DNA of 64,000 nt from Bradyrhizobium sp. CCGUVB1N3 (GTDB lineage Bacteria > Pseudomonadota > Alphaproteobacteria > Rhizobiales > Xanthobacteraceae), in NCBI RefSeq assembly GCF_024199925.1, contig NZ_JANADR010000001.1, positions 4,526,001-4,590,000 on the forward strand, read 5' to 3'. A program made the position numbers and the translations under genes. The notes beneath the pieces are model-generated. The model saw only the letters and a program-made list of their open reading frames with translations, was not told the origin of the DNA and searched no databases. Shown piece by piece: positions 1 through 8,843 of this stretch (position 1 is the first letter of the stretch; each line of letters starts with the position of its first letter).

Positions 1-266
1 GGATGCACGGCGTCCGCGCCGCTCGCTTTCGCAGCGGCGATGATGGCGGGGATGTTGAGATAGGATTGCGCGGGCAAGGCTTCGCCGATCCGCACTGCCT
101 GGTCGGCCTGCCGCACGTGCAACGCGTCTCGATCCGCATCCGAATAGACCGCGACGACGCCCAAACCCAGCCGCCGCGCGCTGCGCATCACCCGCAGCGC
201 GATCTCGCCGCGGTTGGCGACCAGGACCTTGAAGAACGTCTGGTGCGGCACTGATCCGTTCCTCAT
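1..266 (-). CDS. Acyl-CoA carboxylase biotin-carboxylase subunit (N-terminal part only)
   Basis: The 88 visible codons begin with ATG at 266 and run off the left edge. The protein contains [14 protein letters not shown] near residues 13-26, then VVAVYSDAD and a segment ending ADAVHP. This is the N-terminal fold of biotin carboxylases of the acetyl/propionyl/methylcrotonyl-CoA carboxylase families, which carboxylate biotin using ATP and bicarbonate. The ATG overlaps the TGA of the carboxyltransferase gene (ATGA), so the two subunits are probably translationally coupled. The ATP-grasp core and any biotin-carrier domain lie outside the window, so the substrate cannot be judged from this part. 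Confidence 0.9.
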   Translation of the reverse strand, partial: MRNGSVPHQTFFKVLVANRGEIALRVMRSARRLGLGVVAVYSDADRDALHVRQADQAVRIGEALPAQSYLNIPAIIAAAKASGADAVH

Positions 267-1879
267 GGGCGGGCCACCGAGAATTGCATGCGCTGCGGCA
301 CGCGTGCGTCACCCTCGCGGCAGATCGCGAGCACTTCCGAGAGAACCGCGCGGGTGTCGCGCGGATCGATCACGCCGTCGTCGAGCACGCGGGCGCTGGT
401 CGAGAACACATCCATTTGGCCGTCGAACACGCCGATGATCTGCGCCTTCATGGCCTCGAGCTTGTCCTTCTCTATCGCTTTGCCGCGCCGCGCAGCAGCC
501 GCTTCCGTCACGATCGCCATGGTCTCGGCGGCCTGCTCGCCGCCCATCACCGCGGTCTTGGCATTGGGCCAGGAAAAGCAGAAGCGCGGATGGAAGCCGC
601 GGCCGCACATGCCGTAATTGCCGGCGCCGAAGGAGGCGCCGCAATAGATCGTGATCTGCGGCACCGTCGCCGACGTCACCGCCTGGATCATCTTCGAGCC
701 GTGCTTGATCATGCCGGCCTCTTCGTAGGACTTGCCGACCATGTACCCGGTGGTGTTGTTCAGATACAGCAGAGGCGTGCGGGTCTGGCAGCAGGCCTGG
801 ATGAAGTGCGTCGCCTTGTTGGCGCCGGCCGGGTCGAGCGGGCCGTTGTTGGTGATGATGCCGATCGCCTGGCCCTCGATGCGGGCATGGCCGCAGAGGG
901 TGGCCGGGCCATAGTTCGGTGCCATCTCGGTGAAATCGGAATCGTCGACGATGCGTGCGATGACCTGCTTCATGTCGACCGGGCGCTTGTGGTCCATCGG
1001 CATGATGCCGAGCAGCTCGTCCTGGTCGTAGCGCGGCGGCTTGTACTGCGCGGCAGCGCGACCCGGCCGCTCCCATTCCAGCACCGCCATGATCTCGCGC
1101 GCGATGCGCAGGGCGTCGCGGTCGTCCTCGGCGAGGTAGTCGCCGAGACCGGAGATCTGGGTATGCATCTCGGCGCCGCCGAGCTCTTCTTCGGTCGCGA
1201 TCTCGCCGGTTGCAGCCTTGAGCAGCGGCGGCCCCGCGAGAAACGCACGCGTGCGGCCACGCACCATGACGATGTAGTCGGACAGACCCGTCTGATAGGC
1301 CCCACCCGCGGTCGATGAGCCATGCGTCACGGTGACGACGGGAAGGCCTGCCGCCGAGAGCCGCGCGAGGTTGCGAAAGATGTTGCCGCCGCGAACGAAG
1401 TCCTCGACGCGATAGCGCAAGAGGTTGGCGCCGGCGCTTTCGACAAGCTGCACGTAAGGCAGCTTGTTCTCCAGCGCGAGCTCCTGCACGCGCAGCGTCT
1501 TGTCGAGACCATAAGGTTGCAGCGCGCCGGCATCGATGCCGGCGTCGCTGGCGCTGACCATGCAGCGGATGCCCGAGACGAAGCCGATCCCGGCGATGAC
1601 GCCGCCGCCCGGCACGCTCTTGTTGGGATCTGATACGTCGAACATGTAGCCCGCGAGCGTGGAGAGCTCGATGAAGGGCGCGCCGGGATCGAGCACCAGC
1701 GCGACGCGCTCGCGCGGCAGCAGCTGACCGCGCTTGTGGAAGCGGTCCTTCGCGGCGGCGGACGCCGCGCGCGTGCGCTCTTCCAGCGCACGCATGCGGT
1801 CGATCAGCGCCAACATGCCGTCACGATTGGCGTGGTAGGCGGCGCTGCCGGGGGAAATGGTGTTTTCGATGATGGACAC
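263..1879 (-). CDS. Acyl-CoA carboxylase carboxyltransferase (beta) subunit, methylcrotonyl/geranyl-CoA type
   Basis: A 538-residue carboxyltransferase that moves the carboxyl group from biotin to an acyl-CoA. Two crotonase-like halves are visible. The first has [14 protein letters not shown] (oxyanion-hole glycines) and the second has [12 protein letters not shown] followed by [12 protein letters not shown], typical of methylcrotonyl-CoA carboxylase beta. Length also fits geranyl-CoA carboxylase, so the exact substrate (3-methylcrotonyl, geranyl or another branched acyl-CoA) is open. The start is GTG at 1879 with GGAG ten bases upstream. The stop overlaps the ATG of the biotin-carboxylase gene. 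The upstream gap to the BKACE gene holds a repeat, so the BKACE gene may or may not share its transcript. Confidence 0.9.
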   Translation of the reverse strand: MSIIENTISPGSAAYHANRDGMLALIDRMRALEERTRAASAAAKDRFHKRGQLLPRERVALVLDPGAPFIELSTLAGYMFDVSDPNKSVPGGGVIAGIGFVSGIRCMVSASDAGIDAGALQPYGLDKTLRVQELALENKLPYVQLVESAGANLLRYRVEDFVRGGNIFRNLARLSAAGLPVVTVTHGSSTAGGAYQTGLSDYIVMVRGRTRAFLAGPPLLKAATGEIATEEELGGAEMHTQISGLGDYLAEDDRDALRIAREIMAVLEWERPGRAAAQYKPPRYDQDELLGIMPMDHKRPVDMKQVIARIVDDSDFTEMAPNYGPATLCGHARIEGQAIGIITNNGPLDPAGANKATHFIQACCQTRTPLLYLNNTTGYMVGKSYEEAGMIKHGSKMIQAVTSATVPQITIYCGASFGAGNYGMCGRGFHPRFCFSWPNAKTAVMGGEQAAETMAIVTEAAAARRGKAIEKDKLEAMKAQIIGVFDGQMDVFSTSARVLDDGVIDPRDTRAVLSEVLAICREGDARVPQRMQFSVARP

Positions 1880-1894
1880 AGTTCAACTTGCTCC

Positions 1895-1994
1895 GTCATT
1901 CCGGGGCGATGCGTCAGCATCGAACCCGGAATCTCGAGATTCCACAATTCGCAATTGCGAATTGGGGTTCACGCTTCGCGTGCCCCGGAATGAC
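1895..1994. repeat. Interspersed palindromic repeat, family B (GTCATTCCGGGG type)
   Basis: The element starts GTCATTCCGGGGCG and ends CGCCCCGGAATGAC-like (TGCCCCGGAATGAC), so its ends are inverted repeats. The interior holds shorter complementary pieces (GATGCGTCAGCATC; AATTCGCAATTGCGAATT). Related copies occur at 19290-19397, 28831-28972 and, shortened, at 49989-50025. It fills the gap between the carboxylase and BKACE genes and is not coding. Confidence 0.85.
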
Positions 1995-2005
1995 AGGGTA
2001 GATAC

Positions 2006-2872
2006 CTATCGATTCGTCCCAAAAATCTTCCGCGCCTCGGCCGGGCTCGCGATCTCGCGGCCGGCGCGACGCGCGCAGGCGGCCACCGCCTCGATCAACT
2101 GCCCATTCGACGTCACCTTCCTGCCGTCGGCGAGATAGAAGGTGTCCTCGAGGCCGGTCCTCAGGTGCCCACCGAGATCGGCGCAGCGCTGGTGCAGCGG
2201 CCAGATTTCCTCGCGGCCGATTGCCGTGACCTGCCAATGCGCCTCGGGGCGCTTCAGCTTGAGCAGGATCGGAAGCAGTTCGGGATCGGCGGGCATGCCG
2301 GAGGCAACGCCCATGACGAAATTGTATTCGAGCGGTCCCTTGTACATGCCGACTTCGGCATACATGCCGACGCAGCGGACGATGCCGACGTCAAAGCATT
2401 CGAACTCGGGGATGGTGCCCGCCGCGTTCATGACGTCGAGATAGTCCTTCACTTTCTCGACCGCGTTGTCGAACATCATCGGGGGCCAGGCCCAGGTATG
2501 ATCGGCCTTCACCTTCAGATAGTTCAGCGAGCCGGCGTTGCACGCGGCGATCTCCGGCTTGGTCTCGCGGATGCAATCGAGCGCGCCGCTGTAGTTCGGC
2601 CCCGACACGCCCGATGTGTGATTGATGATCGCGCCGGGACAGGCCTCGCGGATCGCCTGCTGGATCTCGCGCGAAACGCTGACATCCCAGGATGGCAGGT
2701 GCCCCTTGTTCGGCGCCTGCTGGCGCAGATGGATGTGCATGATGCTGGCGCCGGCATCGAACGCAGCCCTGGCCTCGCGCGCCATCTCTTCGGGCGTCAC
2801 CGGCACGTGGTGCTGCCGGGGATCGGTGAGCACGCCATTCAGCGCGCAGGTGATGACGGCCTTGTCGCTCAT
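2006..2872 (-). CDS. BKACE family beta-keto acid cleavage enzyme (DUF849)
   Basis: A 288-residue protein of the family founded by 3-keto-5-aminohexanoate cleavage enzyme (Kce). These Zn-dependent TIM-barrel enzymes condense a beta-keto acid with acetyl-CoA and release acetoacetate plus a new acyl-CoA. Visible landmarks are MHIHLR (the metal-binding His-x-His) near residue 45, ACNAGSLNY, and GHLRTGLED near residue 230, matching the conserved C-terminal part of the active site. Length is typical. ATG at 2872 has a weak AAGG ribosome site. The neighbouring carboxylase suggests a shared acyl-CoA degradation route, but the keto acid used cannot be read from sequence: family members take many substrates. 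Confidence 0.9.
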   Translation of the reverse strand: MSDKAVITCALNGVLTDPRQHHVPVTPEEMAREARAAFDAGASIMHIHLRQQAPNKGHLPSWDVSVSREIQQAIREACPGAIINHTSGVSGPNYSGALDCIRETKPEIAACNAGSLNYLKVKADHTWAWPPMMFDNAVEKVKDYLDVMNAAGTIPEFECFDVGIVRCVGMYAEVGMYKGPLEYNFVMGVASGMPADPELLPILLKLKRPEAHWQVTAIGREEIWPLHQRCADLGGHLRTGLEDTFYLADGRKVTSNGQLIEAVAACARRAGREIASPAEARKIFGTNR

Positions 2873-2977
2873 GCCTTGGACATCCCGCAGGTTGAGAATG
2901 CAACGCTGCGATCATGTGACGCGGGAAGTCTGGCTTCTTGCGCGGAGAAGCTAGGCGAAGCCGCTGTAACAACCATT

Positions 2978-3010
2978 AAACGCCGAGGGGCTCTTCAGTC
3001 CACGGCGTTT
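2978..3010 (-). terminator. Probable terminator of the lipid A operon
   Basis: AAACGCCG at 2978 pairs with CGGCGTTT at 3003, read downstream of the lpxK stop on the minus strand and ending in TTTA. The 17-base loop is long, so efficiency is uncertain. Confidence 0.5.
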
Positions 3011-3038
3011 CCCGTTGCACGACGGTGTTGGCGTATGT

Positions 3039-4055
3039 TCATCGCACGGCGAACCGGCTCTCGCGCGCCTTGAACAGGCGCTCGCTGACGAAACGGCGCA
3101 GGCTTGCCGGATCATCGAATTCCAGCGTGACGGCGAACGGCACGATGTCGGCGGCAAGGCCCGCCATGCCACGCAGGCGCGCGAGATCCTTCTCGGTGGT
3201 GACGAGCGTGAGCTGCTCGCGTCCTGCCTCATCGACCATCGCATCGATCTCGGCCTTCGAGAACATGTGATGATCGGCGAAAGGACGCGTGCGTGCGACG
3301 TCGATGCCGCTGGCGCGCAGCGTGCGGAAGAAGCGTTCGGGATCGCCGATGCCGGCAAAGGCCAGCACCGATTTGCCGAACAGCTGCGCGACCGACGCGG
3401 CCTCAGGCTTCAGGCGCGCGCGCAGCACCGGTTTGCCGCGCGCCGTGATCTCGGCGGCGATGCCGTCCGCGGCCTGTCCGTCGCCGATCAGAACAAGCGC
3501 GTCGGTGCGCGACATCTGCATTGTCAGCGGCGCGCGTAGGGGACCTGCGGGAAACACCCTGCCGTTGCCGATGCCGCGCGCGCCGTCGATCACGATGAGC
3601 GAGGCATCCTTCTGGAGGCGCGGGTTCTGAAAGCCGTCATCCATCAGGATCACGGTCGCGCCCTGCGACCTCGCAAGCGCGACGCCACTGATGCGGTCGC
3701 GCGCCACCGCAACCGGGACCTCGCGCACCATCATCAGCGGCTCGTCGCCGACATCGGCCGCGCTGTGACGCTCGCGATCGACCATCACGGGGCCCTGCAA
3801 GTGCCCGCCATAGCCGCGGCTGAGCACGACCGGGGTCTCGCCGAGCGAGCGCAGCAATTTGGTCAGGGCCAGCACGGTCGGCGTCTTGCCGGCGCCGCCG
3901 ACATGATAATTGCCGACGCAGAGCACGGGAATGCCGGCATCAAGGCCCTTGCGCATCATGCGGCGCTCGGCGATCGCGCCGTAGAGCGCGCCGAGCGGCC
4001 GTAAAAGATGCGACTTGAACGAACGTGGCCGGTACCAGAAGGCCGGCTCACGCAT
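3039..4055 (-). CDS. lpxK: Tetraacyldisaccharide 4'-kinase LpxK
   Basis: Phosphorylates the 4' position of tetraacyldisaccharide-1-phosphate to give lipid IVA at the inner-membrane cytoplasmic face. The protein has the family opening MREPAFWYRP and P-loop VGGAGKTPT near residue 55, followed by SRGYGG and MDDGFQN, all LpxK hallmarks. The start is set at ATG 4055, giving 338 residues; longer frames only read back into waaA. That ATG lies 8 bases inside the waaA gene, so the two are translationally coupled. It is the last gene of the leftward cluster before a probable terminator. Confidence 0.97.
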   Translation of the reverse strand: MREPAFWYRPRSFKSHLLRPLGALYGAIAERRMMRKGLDAGIPVLCVGNYHVGGAGKTPTVLALTKLLRSLGETPVVLSRGYGGHLQGPVMVDRERHSAADVGDEPLMMVREVPVAVARDRISGVALARSQGATVILMDDGFQNPRLQKDASLIVIDGARGIGNGRVFPAGPLRAPLTMQMSRTDALVLIGDGQAADGIAAEITARGKPVLRARLKPEAASVAQLFGKSVLAFAGIGDPERFFRTLRASGIDVARTRPFADHHMFSKAEIDAMVDEAGREQLTLVTTEKDLARLRGMAGLAADIVPFAVTLEFDDPASLRRFVSERLFKARESRFAVR

Positions 4056-5352
4056 TGGCGGCTCCCATTTCGAGCCGGAGCTGAAGCAGATAGGGCTCGA
4101 GCGCCACGAGCGTGCGATCCAGCGCGCCGCCGAGCTGCTCGACCACGCCATGGCCGGCGCGCTGCATCTTGTCGCGCACGGCGGGATCGGCGAGCAACTG
4201 GCCGAGCTGCTTCACCAGCGCCTCCTGGCTGTCAGCGGTGCGCGCGCCGCCGCTCTGGTCGAGTGCCTCGTAGAGTTCGCTGAAGTTGGAGACGTTCGGC
4301 CCGTGCACGATCGCAGCGCCGAGCTTGATCGCCTCGATCGGATTCTGGCCGCCATGCCCGACCAAGGATTTGCCCATGAACACGATCGGCGACAGGCGGT
4401 AGAACAGGCCGAGCTCGCCCATGGTGTCGGCGACATAGATGTCGGTCGCAGCCGTCGGCAGCTCCTCGCGCGAGCGCTGGCCCGGCTTCAGGCCCGAGGC
4501 CGAGATCAGTCCCGATATCGACGAGCCGCGATCCGGATGACGCGGCACGATCACGGTCAGCAGCGAGGGAAAGAAGCCGGTGAGCGTGCGATGCGCCGAG
4601 ATCAGCATCTCGTCCTCGCCCGGATGGGTCGAGGCCGCGACGATGATGGGACGCCCCCGCGTCACCGCCATCAGCCGCTCGAGTTTCGCGGGATCGGCGG
4701 GCGGGGCCGGCACGTCGAGCTTGAGGTTGCCCGTGATCGCGACGTTCTGGCTGCCGAGCGCGGAAAAGCGCTCGGCGTCGGTCTTCGACTGCGCGAGGCA
4801 AATGTCGAACCTGGAGAGCAGCGCCGAGATCGTGCCCTGCACCCGCCGCCAGCGCGGGAAGGAGCGCGGCGACATCCGCCCGTTGATCAGGACCATCGGC
4901 ACGCGCCGCGCGGCGCCCGCCAAGATCAGGTTCGGCCACAGATCGGATTCGATGAACAGCGCGAGCGACGGCTGCCAGTGATCGAGGAAGCGCGCGACAT
5001 AACGCGGCGAGTCGTACGGCACGTATTGATGGATGACATCGGGCGGAAAGCGCTTTGCCACCATCGCGGCCGAGGTCACCGTGCCTGAGGTCAGCAGGAT
5101 GCGCAAATTGAGGTCGCGCAGCCGTTCGACGAGCGCGGCTGCGGCCAGCACCTCGCCGACGCTTGCGCCGTGGATCCAGACCAGCGGGCCGTGCGGCCGC
5201 ACGTCATCGCTGAGGCCGCGCCGCTCGCCGACGCGGGCCGGATCTTCCTTGCCCTGCTTGAGCCGGCGCTTGATCAGCGCAGGCGCGAGCGGCACCAGGC
5301 CGGACGACAGCCGCTGGTACATCCGCAGCGTCATCGGCAGCGAATTAGGCAT
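4048..5352 (-). CDS. waaA: 3-deoxy-D-manno-octulosonic acid transferase WaaA (KdtA)
   Basis: Adds Kdo from CMP-Kdo to lipid IVA. IHGASVGEVLAA near residue 50 carries the catalytic Glu of GT30 enzymes, followed by LLTSGTVTSA and, in the second Rossmann half, AASTHPGEDE and GGQNPIEA. The start is placed at ATG 5352 (434 residues), overlapping the upstream acyltransferase gene by the 8 bases ATGCCTAA, the same overlap length as the waaA-lpxK junction. An in-frame start at 5382 would add ten residues and deepen the overlap. Whether it adds one or two Kdo residues cannot be told from sequence. Confidence 0.96.
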   Translation of the reverse strand: MPNSLPMTLRMYQRLSSGLVPLAPALIKRRLKQGKEDPARVGERRGLSDDVRPHGPLVWIHGASVGEVLAAAALVERLRDLNLRILLTSGTVTSAAMVAKRFPPDVIHQYVPYDSPRYVARFLDHWQPSLALFIESDLWPNLILAGAARRVPMVLINGRMSPRSFPRWRRVQGTISALLSRFDICLAQSKTDAERFSALGSQNVAITGNLKLDVPAPPADPAKLERLMAVTRGRPIIVAASTHPGEDEMLISAHRTLTGFFPSLLTVIVPRHPDRGSSISGLISASGLKPGQRSREELPTAATDIYVADTMGELGLFYRLSPIVFMGKSLVGHGGQNPIEAIKLGAAIVHGPNVSNFSELYEALDQSGGARTADSQEALVKQLGQLLADPAVRDKMQRAGHGVVEQLGGALDRTLVALEPYLLQLRLEMGAANA

Positions 5353-6058
5353 GGTCCGGTTCCGGGCGGCCGAGTTGGGCATAGGCGCGGCGGGTCGCTT
5401 CGTTCAACGTCTCCTCCAGCTCCTGTCGCAGCGCCTCCATGGTGGCGGCGTCGGCATCCGGCGGGACGTTGATTTCCTTGATGCCCACCAATGCGCCTCG
5501 TCCAAATGGCAAATTGATGGTGGTGCGATCCCAGTTCTTCAGCCGGATGAAGCGGCTGGTCGCCATCGCGAAAGGCATGATCGGCCGCCCCGATTCCCGT
5601 GCCAGCATGATGATGCCGAGCCCGACTATGCGCGCGCGCTTCGGGACATCCGCGGTGAGAGCCACATTATAGTTGTCCTGGAGCGCCTGCACCATTTCCC
5701 TGAAGGCCCCGACGCCACCTTTACGGTGGAAGGCGCCGCCATGGTCACCGGAGCCGCGGATGGTGCCGATGCCGAGCCGCTCCACCGCGATGGCGTTGAA
5801 CTCGCCGTCGCGATGCCGGGAGATCAGGACCTTGGCCCGGTAGGACTCCTTGTTCTTGATGAACGGGGTCAGGAAATGCTGGCCGTGCCAAAAGGCGAAT
5901 ATCGCCGGGATCCGCGGCTCGACCTGGCCGTAGACGTCCGGCGGATCGAACGTGAACTTGTTGGTCCGCCAGACCAGACGCAGATATTCGGCCGCCAGGA
6001 AACCGACGGCACGCTGAACGAAGCTGCTTCGCAGCGTATTGCGAAGCAGTCTTTTCAA
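5345..6058 (-). CDS. DUF374 family lysophospholipid acyltransferase-like protein
   Basis: A 237-residue member of the DUF374 branch of the LPLAT superfamily, usually encoded beside kdtA/lpxK in alphaproteobacteria. FAFWHGQHFL near residue 55 stands where LPLATs have the acyl-acceptor His motif; ISRHRDGE and GTIRGSGDHGG follow. It is presumed to be an inner-membrane acyltransferase in lipid A or phospholipid maturation, but the substrate of this branch is not known to me. It overlaps the preceding DUF4170 gene by ATGA and waaA by 8 bases, so it is embedded in the operon. Confidence 0.85.
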   Translation of the reverse strand: MKRLLRNTLRSSFVQRAVGFLAAEYLRLVWRTNKFTFDPPDVYGQVEPRIPAIFAFWHGQHFLTPFIKNKESYRAKVLISRHRDGEFNAIAVERLGIGTIRGSGDHGGAFHRKGGVGAFREMVQALQDNYNVALTADVPKRARIVGLGIIMLARESGRPIMPFAMATSRFIRLKNWDRTTINLPFGRGALVGIKEINVPPDADAATMEALRQELEETLNEATRRAYAQLGRPEPDHA

Positions 6059-6303
6059 CGCGCCGGCTTCGGTTCTTGACCCGGGTCGAGCAGCCGGTGG
6101 AGATGGACGATGAAATAGCGCATCTGGGCGTTGTCGACGGTCATCTGCGCCTTGGCGCGCCAGGCGGCGTGAGCGGTCGCATAATTCGGATAGAGGCCGA
6201 CGATCTCGACGTCGTCCAGGTTCTTGAAGGTGTTGTGCTCGAGATCGAGCAGCTCACCGCCGATGACGAGATGGAGCAGTTGTTGCGGGGCATTATCTGG
6301 CAT
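6055..6303 (-). CDS. DUF4170 family small protein
   Basis: A predicted cytosolic protein of 82 residues, starting MPDNAPQQLLHLV and containing GLYPNYATAHAAWRAKAQ, the conserved core of the alphaproteobacterial DUF4170 family. The start at 6303 is supported by a strong AGGAAGAG ribosome site; an ATG 16 codons upstream lacks one. Its position inside the lipid A operon is conserved in relatives as I know them. The FxxLDDVEIVGLYPN-like region resembles SPOR/RNA-binding-sized folds only loosely. Function unknown. Confidence 0.8.
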   Translation of the reverse strand: MPDNAPQQLLHLVIGGELLDLEHNTFKNLDDVEIVGLYPNYATAHAAWRAKAQMTVDNAQMRYFIVHLHRLLDPGQEPKPAR

Positions 6304-6362
6304 GAGTTCTCTTCCTAACGGACTGCCCGGCAAGCAGTGATCGATAAGCACAACGGACGCGC

Positions 6363-7181
6363 TCAGGGCAAGGGGCGCTTTCGGAAATGCGCGACAATGT
6401 TCGCATGACGATCGCGGCCCGCGGCCACCAGCACCCCGTGAGCCACTTCCCGGCGATTATAGAGGAGGGGATCTCCGGAGAGGTCGCTCATCCTACCACC
6501 CGCTTCCTGCACGATCAAATCGGCCGCCGCAAGATCCCAATCATGGCTGTTGCCCCCCGCAAAAGCCGCATCGAGCTCGCCATGGGCGACCCGGCAGAGG
6601 CGGAGCGCCAGCGAGCCGATTCGCGGATGCAGCGTGATCTCGCCCAGTGACGGCTTGAGGCGCTCGACCAGCGGCTTCGGTCCGGCAACCCGGGAGAAAT
6701 CGAGCTCTGCCCCTTCCGTCGCCCGCACCGGCACATCGTTCAAGGTCGTGCCCTGCCCGCGCGCGGCGAAGAAGAACTCGCCGGTCGTCGGCGCAAAGAC
6801 TGCAGCGAGAACAGGCGATGCATTCTCGACCAGCGCCACGCTGACGCACCAGTCGTCATGGCCATTGAGATAGTTACGCGTGCCGTCGATGGGATCGACG
6901 ACCCAGGCCCGCCGCCGCTCCAGCCGCGTTTCGTCGTCGGCGCTCTCCTCCGATAGCCAGCCATAGTCCGGTGTCGCACCGCGCAGGCGCGCTTCGAGGA
7001 GATCGTTGACGGCGATGTCGGCTTCGGAGACCGGCGAGGAGGCGCCCTTGATCCACTTCTTCAGTTCGGTGCGGAACATCGCATGAGCGAGGTTGCCTGC
7101 TTCCCGCACCGTATCCTTCAGCAACGCCGCGTCGCGTGTCAGGATGGTCTGGTCGATCGAGCTCGCGTCAGCGTCCGCCAA
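6363..7181 (-). CDS. Inositol monophosphatase family protein (CysQ/SuhB-like)
   Basis: A 272-residue Mg-dependent phosphatase. SEESADD near residue 95, WVVDPIDGTRNY near residue 115 and HDWDLAAADLIVQEAG near residue 220 are the three metal-binding motifs of the family. Substrates in the family include inositol-1-phosphate, 3'-phosphoadenosine-5'-phosphate and fructose-1,6-bisphosphate; this sequence alone does not decide. It overlaps the end of pmbA by 14 bases and precedes the DUF4170 gene by 59 bases, so it belongs to the same leftward unit. Confidence 0.9.
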   Translation of the reverse strand: MADADASSIDQTILTRDAALLKDTVREAGNLAHAMFRTELKKWIKGASSPVSEADIAVNDLLEARLRGATPDYGWLSEESADDETRLERRRAWVVDPIDGTRNYLNGHDDWCVSVALVENASPVLAAVFAPTTGEFFFAARGQGTTLNDVPVRATEGAELDFSRVAGPKPLVERLKPSLGEITLHPRIGSLALRLCRVAHGELDAAFAGGNSHDWDLAAADLIVQEAGGRMSDLSGDPLLYNRREVAHGVLVAAGRDRHANIVAHFRKRPLP

Positions 7182-8565
7182 GCGTCAAACCCTCGATGCG
7201 CACCGTGGGCGCATTGATGCCGTAGCGGAACTGGAGATCGTTCGCCGGCTGCATCGACTTGAAGATCTCGAACAGATGGCCCGCGATCGTGACCTCGCTG
7301 ACGGGATAGGTGGTCTTGCCGTTCTCGATCCAGAAGCCCGAGGCGCCGCGGCTGTAGTCGCCGGTGACGCCGTTGACGCCGGAGCCGATCAGGTCGGTGA
7401 CGTAGAAGCCCTGGGCGATGTCCGAGATCAGCTCGGCCGGCGTTGGCGTTCCGGCTTCGAGATGCAGATTGTACGGCCCCGGCGAAGGCGACGAGGAGAC
7501 GCCGCGATGGGCGTGGCCGGTGGTCTGAAGCCCGAGTTCGCGCGCGGTTGCGCAATCGAGCAGCCACGTCGTCAGCACGCCCTCGTCGACCAGCGCCTGG
7601 CTCTTTGCCGCGACGCCTTCGGCGTCGAAGGCCTGCGAGCGTAGGCCGCGCTTGCGCAGGGGATCGTCGATGATGCGGATGTTCCTGGCAAAGAGCTGCT
7701 GGCCGAGCTTGTCCTTCAGAAAGCTGGTCTTGCGCGCGATCGAGGCACCGTTGATGGCGCCGACGAGATGGCCGACCAGCGAGCCGGCGACGCGCGGATC
7801 GAACACGACGGGCACCTTGCAGGTCTCGACCTTGCGCGGGTTGAAGCGTGCCACGGTGCGCTCGCCCGCAGAGCGACCGACGGTTTCCGGCGACAACAGG
7901 TCGGCGGCATGCGGCGCCGAGGTGAAATCGTAGTCGCGCTCCATGCTCGTGCCTTCGCCGGTAATCGCGGTGGCCGAGATGCCCTGGCTGGAACGCAGGT
8001 AGGAGCCGTGGAAACCGGTGCTCGTCACCAGCACCATGCCGCCGATGCCGGCGGAAGCGGACGCGCCACCGGATTTCGTCACGCCTTTCACGGCAAGGGC
8101 GGCGGCTTCGGCTTCCAGCGCGCGCCGCTCGAGCTCGGCGGTGGCAGGCACGTCGGGATCGAGCAGATCGAGATCGGGGAAGTCGCGCGCCAGCAGCGCG
8201 GGATCGGCGAGCCCGACATATTTGTCGAGCGGGGCGACCTTCGCCATCGCAACCGCGCGTTCCGCGAGCTTGGTCACGGCGTCGCCGCTGACGTCGTTGG
8301 TCGAGACCACCGCCTGGCGCTGACCGACCAGCACGCGCAGGCCGACATCATCGCCCTCGGAACGCTCCGATTCCTCGACGCGGCCGTCGCGGACCTCGAC
8401 GCCCTGCGAGATGCCGCGCACGGCGACCGCATCGGCCGCGTCCGCGCCGGCACGCCTGGCCGCCTCAACCAGCCGCTGCGCGAGATCTGACAGTGCGGAC
8501 TGATCGAACAGGTCGCGGTTGGCTTTGGACGAAAGCGTCGAGCTTGCGGATGGTGAAGCGTTCAC
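7168..8565 (-). CDS. TldD/PmbA family metallopeptidase subunit (PmbA-like)
   Basis: About 465 residues. PmbA (TldE) pairs with TldD, a zinc protease that processes modified peptides and, in enterobacteria, matures microcin B17 and degrades CcdA. Visible: an N-terminal segment with AVRGISQGVEVRDG and ESERSEGDDVGLRVLVG, and a C-terminal half with GVNGVTGDYSRGASGFWIENG, the usual PmbA ending. The start was chosen at GTG 8565, preceded by GACAGGA at proper spacing; a GTG at 8619 adds 18 residues but has no ribosome site. The TldD HExxxH motif is absent, as expected for the E subunit. A separate tldD is needed elsewhere. Confidence 0.9.
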   Translation of the reverse strand: MNASPSASSTLSSKANRDLFDQSALSDLAQRLVEAARRAGADAADAVAVRGISQGVEVRDGRVEESERSEGDDVGLRVLVGQRQAVVSTNDVSGDAVTKLAERAVAMAKVAPLDKYVGLADPALLARDFPDLDLLDPDVPATAELERRALEAEAAALAVKGVTKSGGASASAGIGGMVLVTSTGFHGSYLRSSQGISATAITGEGTSMERDYDFTSAPHAADLLSPETVGRSAGERTVARFNPRKVETCKVPVVFDPRVAGSLVGHLVGAINGASIARKTSFLKDKLGQQLFARNIRIIDDPLRKRGLRSQAFDAEGVAAKSQALVDEGVLTTWLLDCATARELGLQTTGHAHRGVSSSPSPGPYNLHLEAGTPTPAELISDIAQGFYVTDLIGSGVNGVTGDYSRGASGFWIENGKTTYPVSEVTIAGHLFEIFKSMQPANDLQFRYGINAPTVRIEGLTLGGR

Positions 8566-8697
8566 GAACGAAATCCTGTCGGGATTGGCGGTTTCGAAGC
8601 CGGTTGCAGCCAAGCCCACCAGATGTGCCCAATTGGAGCGGACTTCAAGCAGTTTCAGGCCATGAAAGGCTCAGATTCTCGCCTTTCGCGCAACGTC

Positions 8698-8734
8698 TCG
8701 TCAATCATGCGCGCCAAGGTCTTGTCAATCATGC
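8698..8734. repeat. Two 13-bp direct repeats upstream of pmbA and the DUF6101 gene
   Basis: TCGTCAATCATGC at 8698-8710 and TTGTCAATCATGC at 8722-8734 agree at 12 of 13 bases and are 24 bases apart, in the divergent region between pmbA and the DUF6101 gene. They could be tandem regulator sites; nothing else supports this. Confidence 0.4.
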
Positions 8735-8843
8735 CGGACGGTGACGCCTCCTTAACCAGCCTTTTTAAGCCGTTTCCGCAACCTGCCGCGCTAAGGTCCT
8801 CGCATCGACCGGGAACATAATCCCGGCGGGGAGACTAAGAGCC

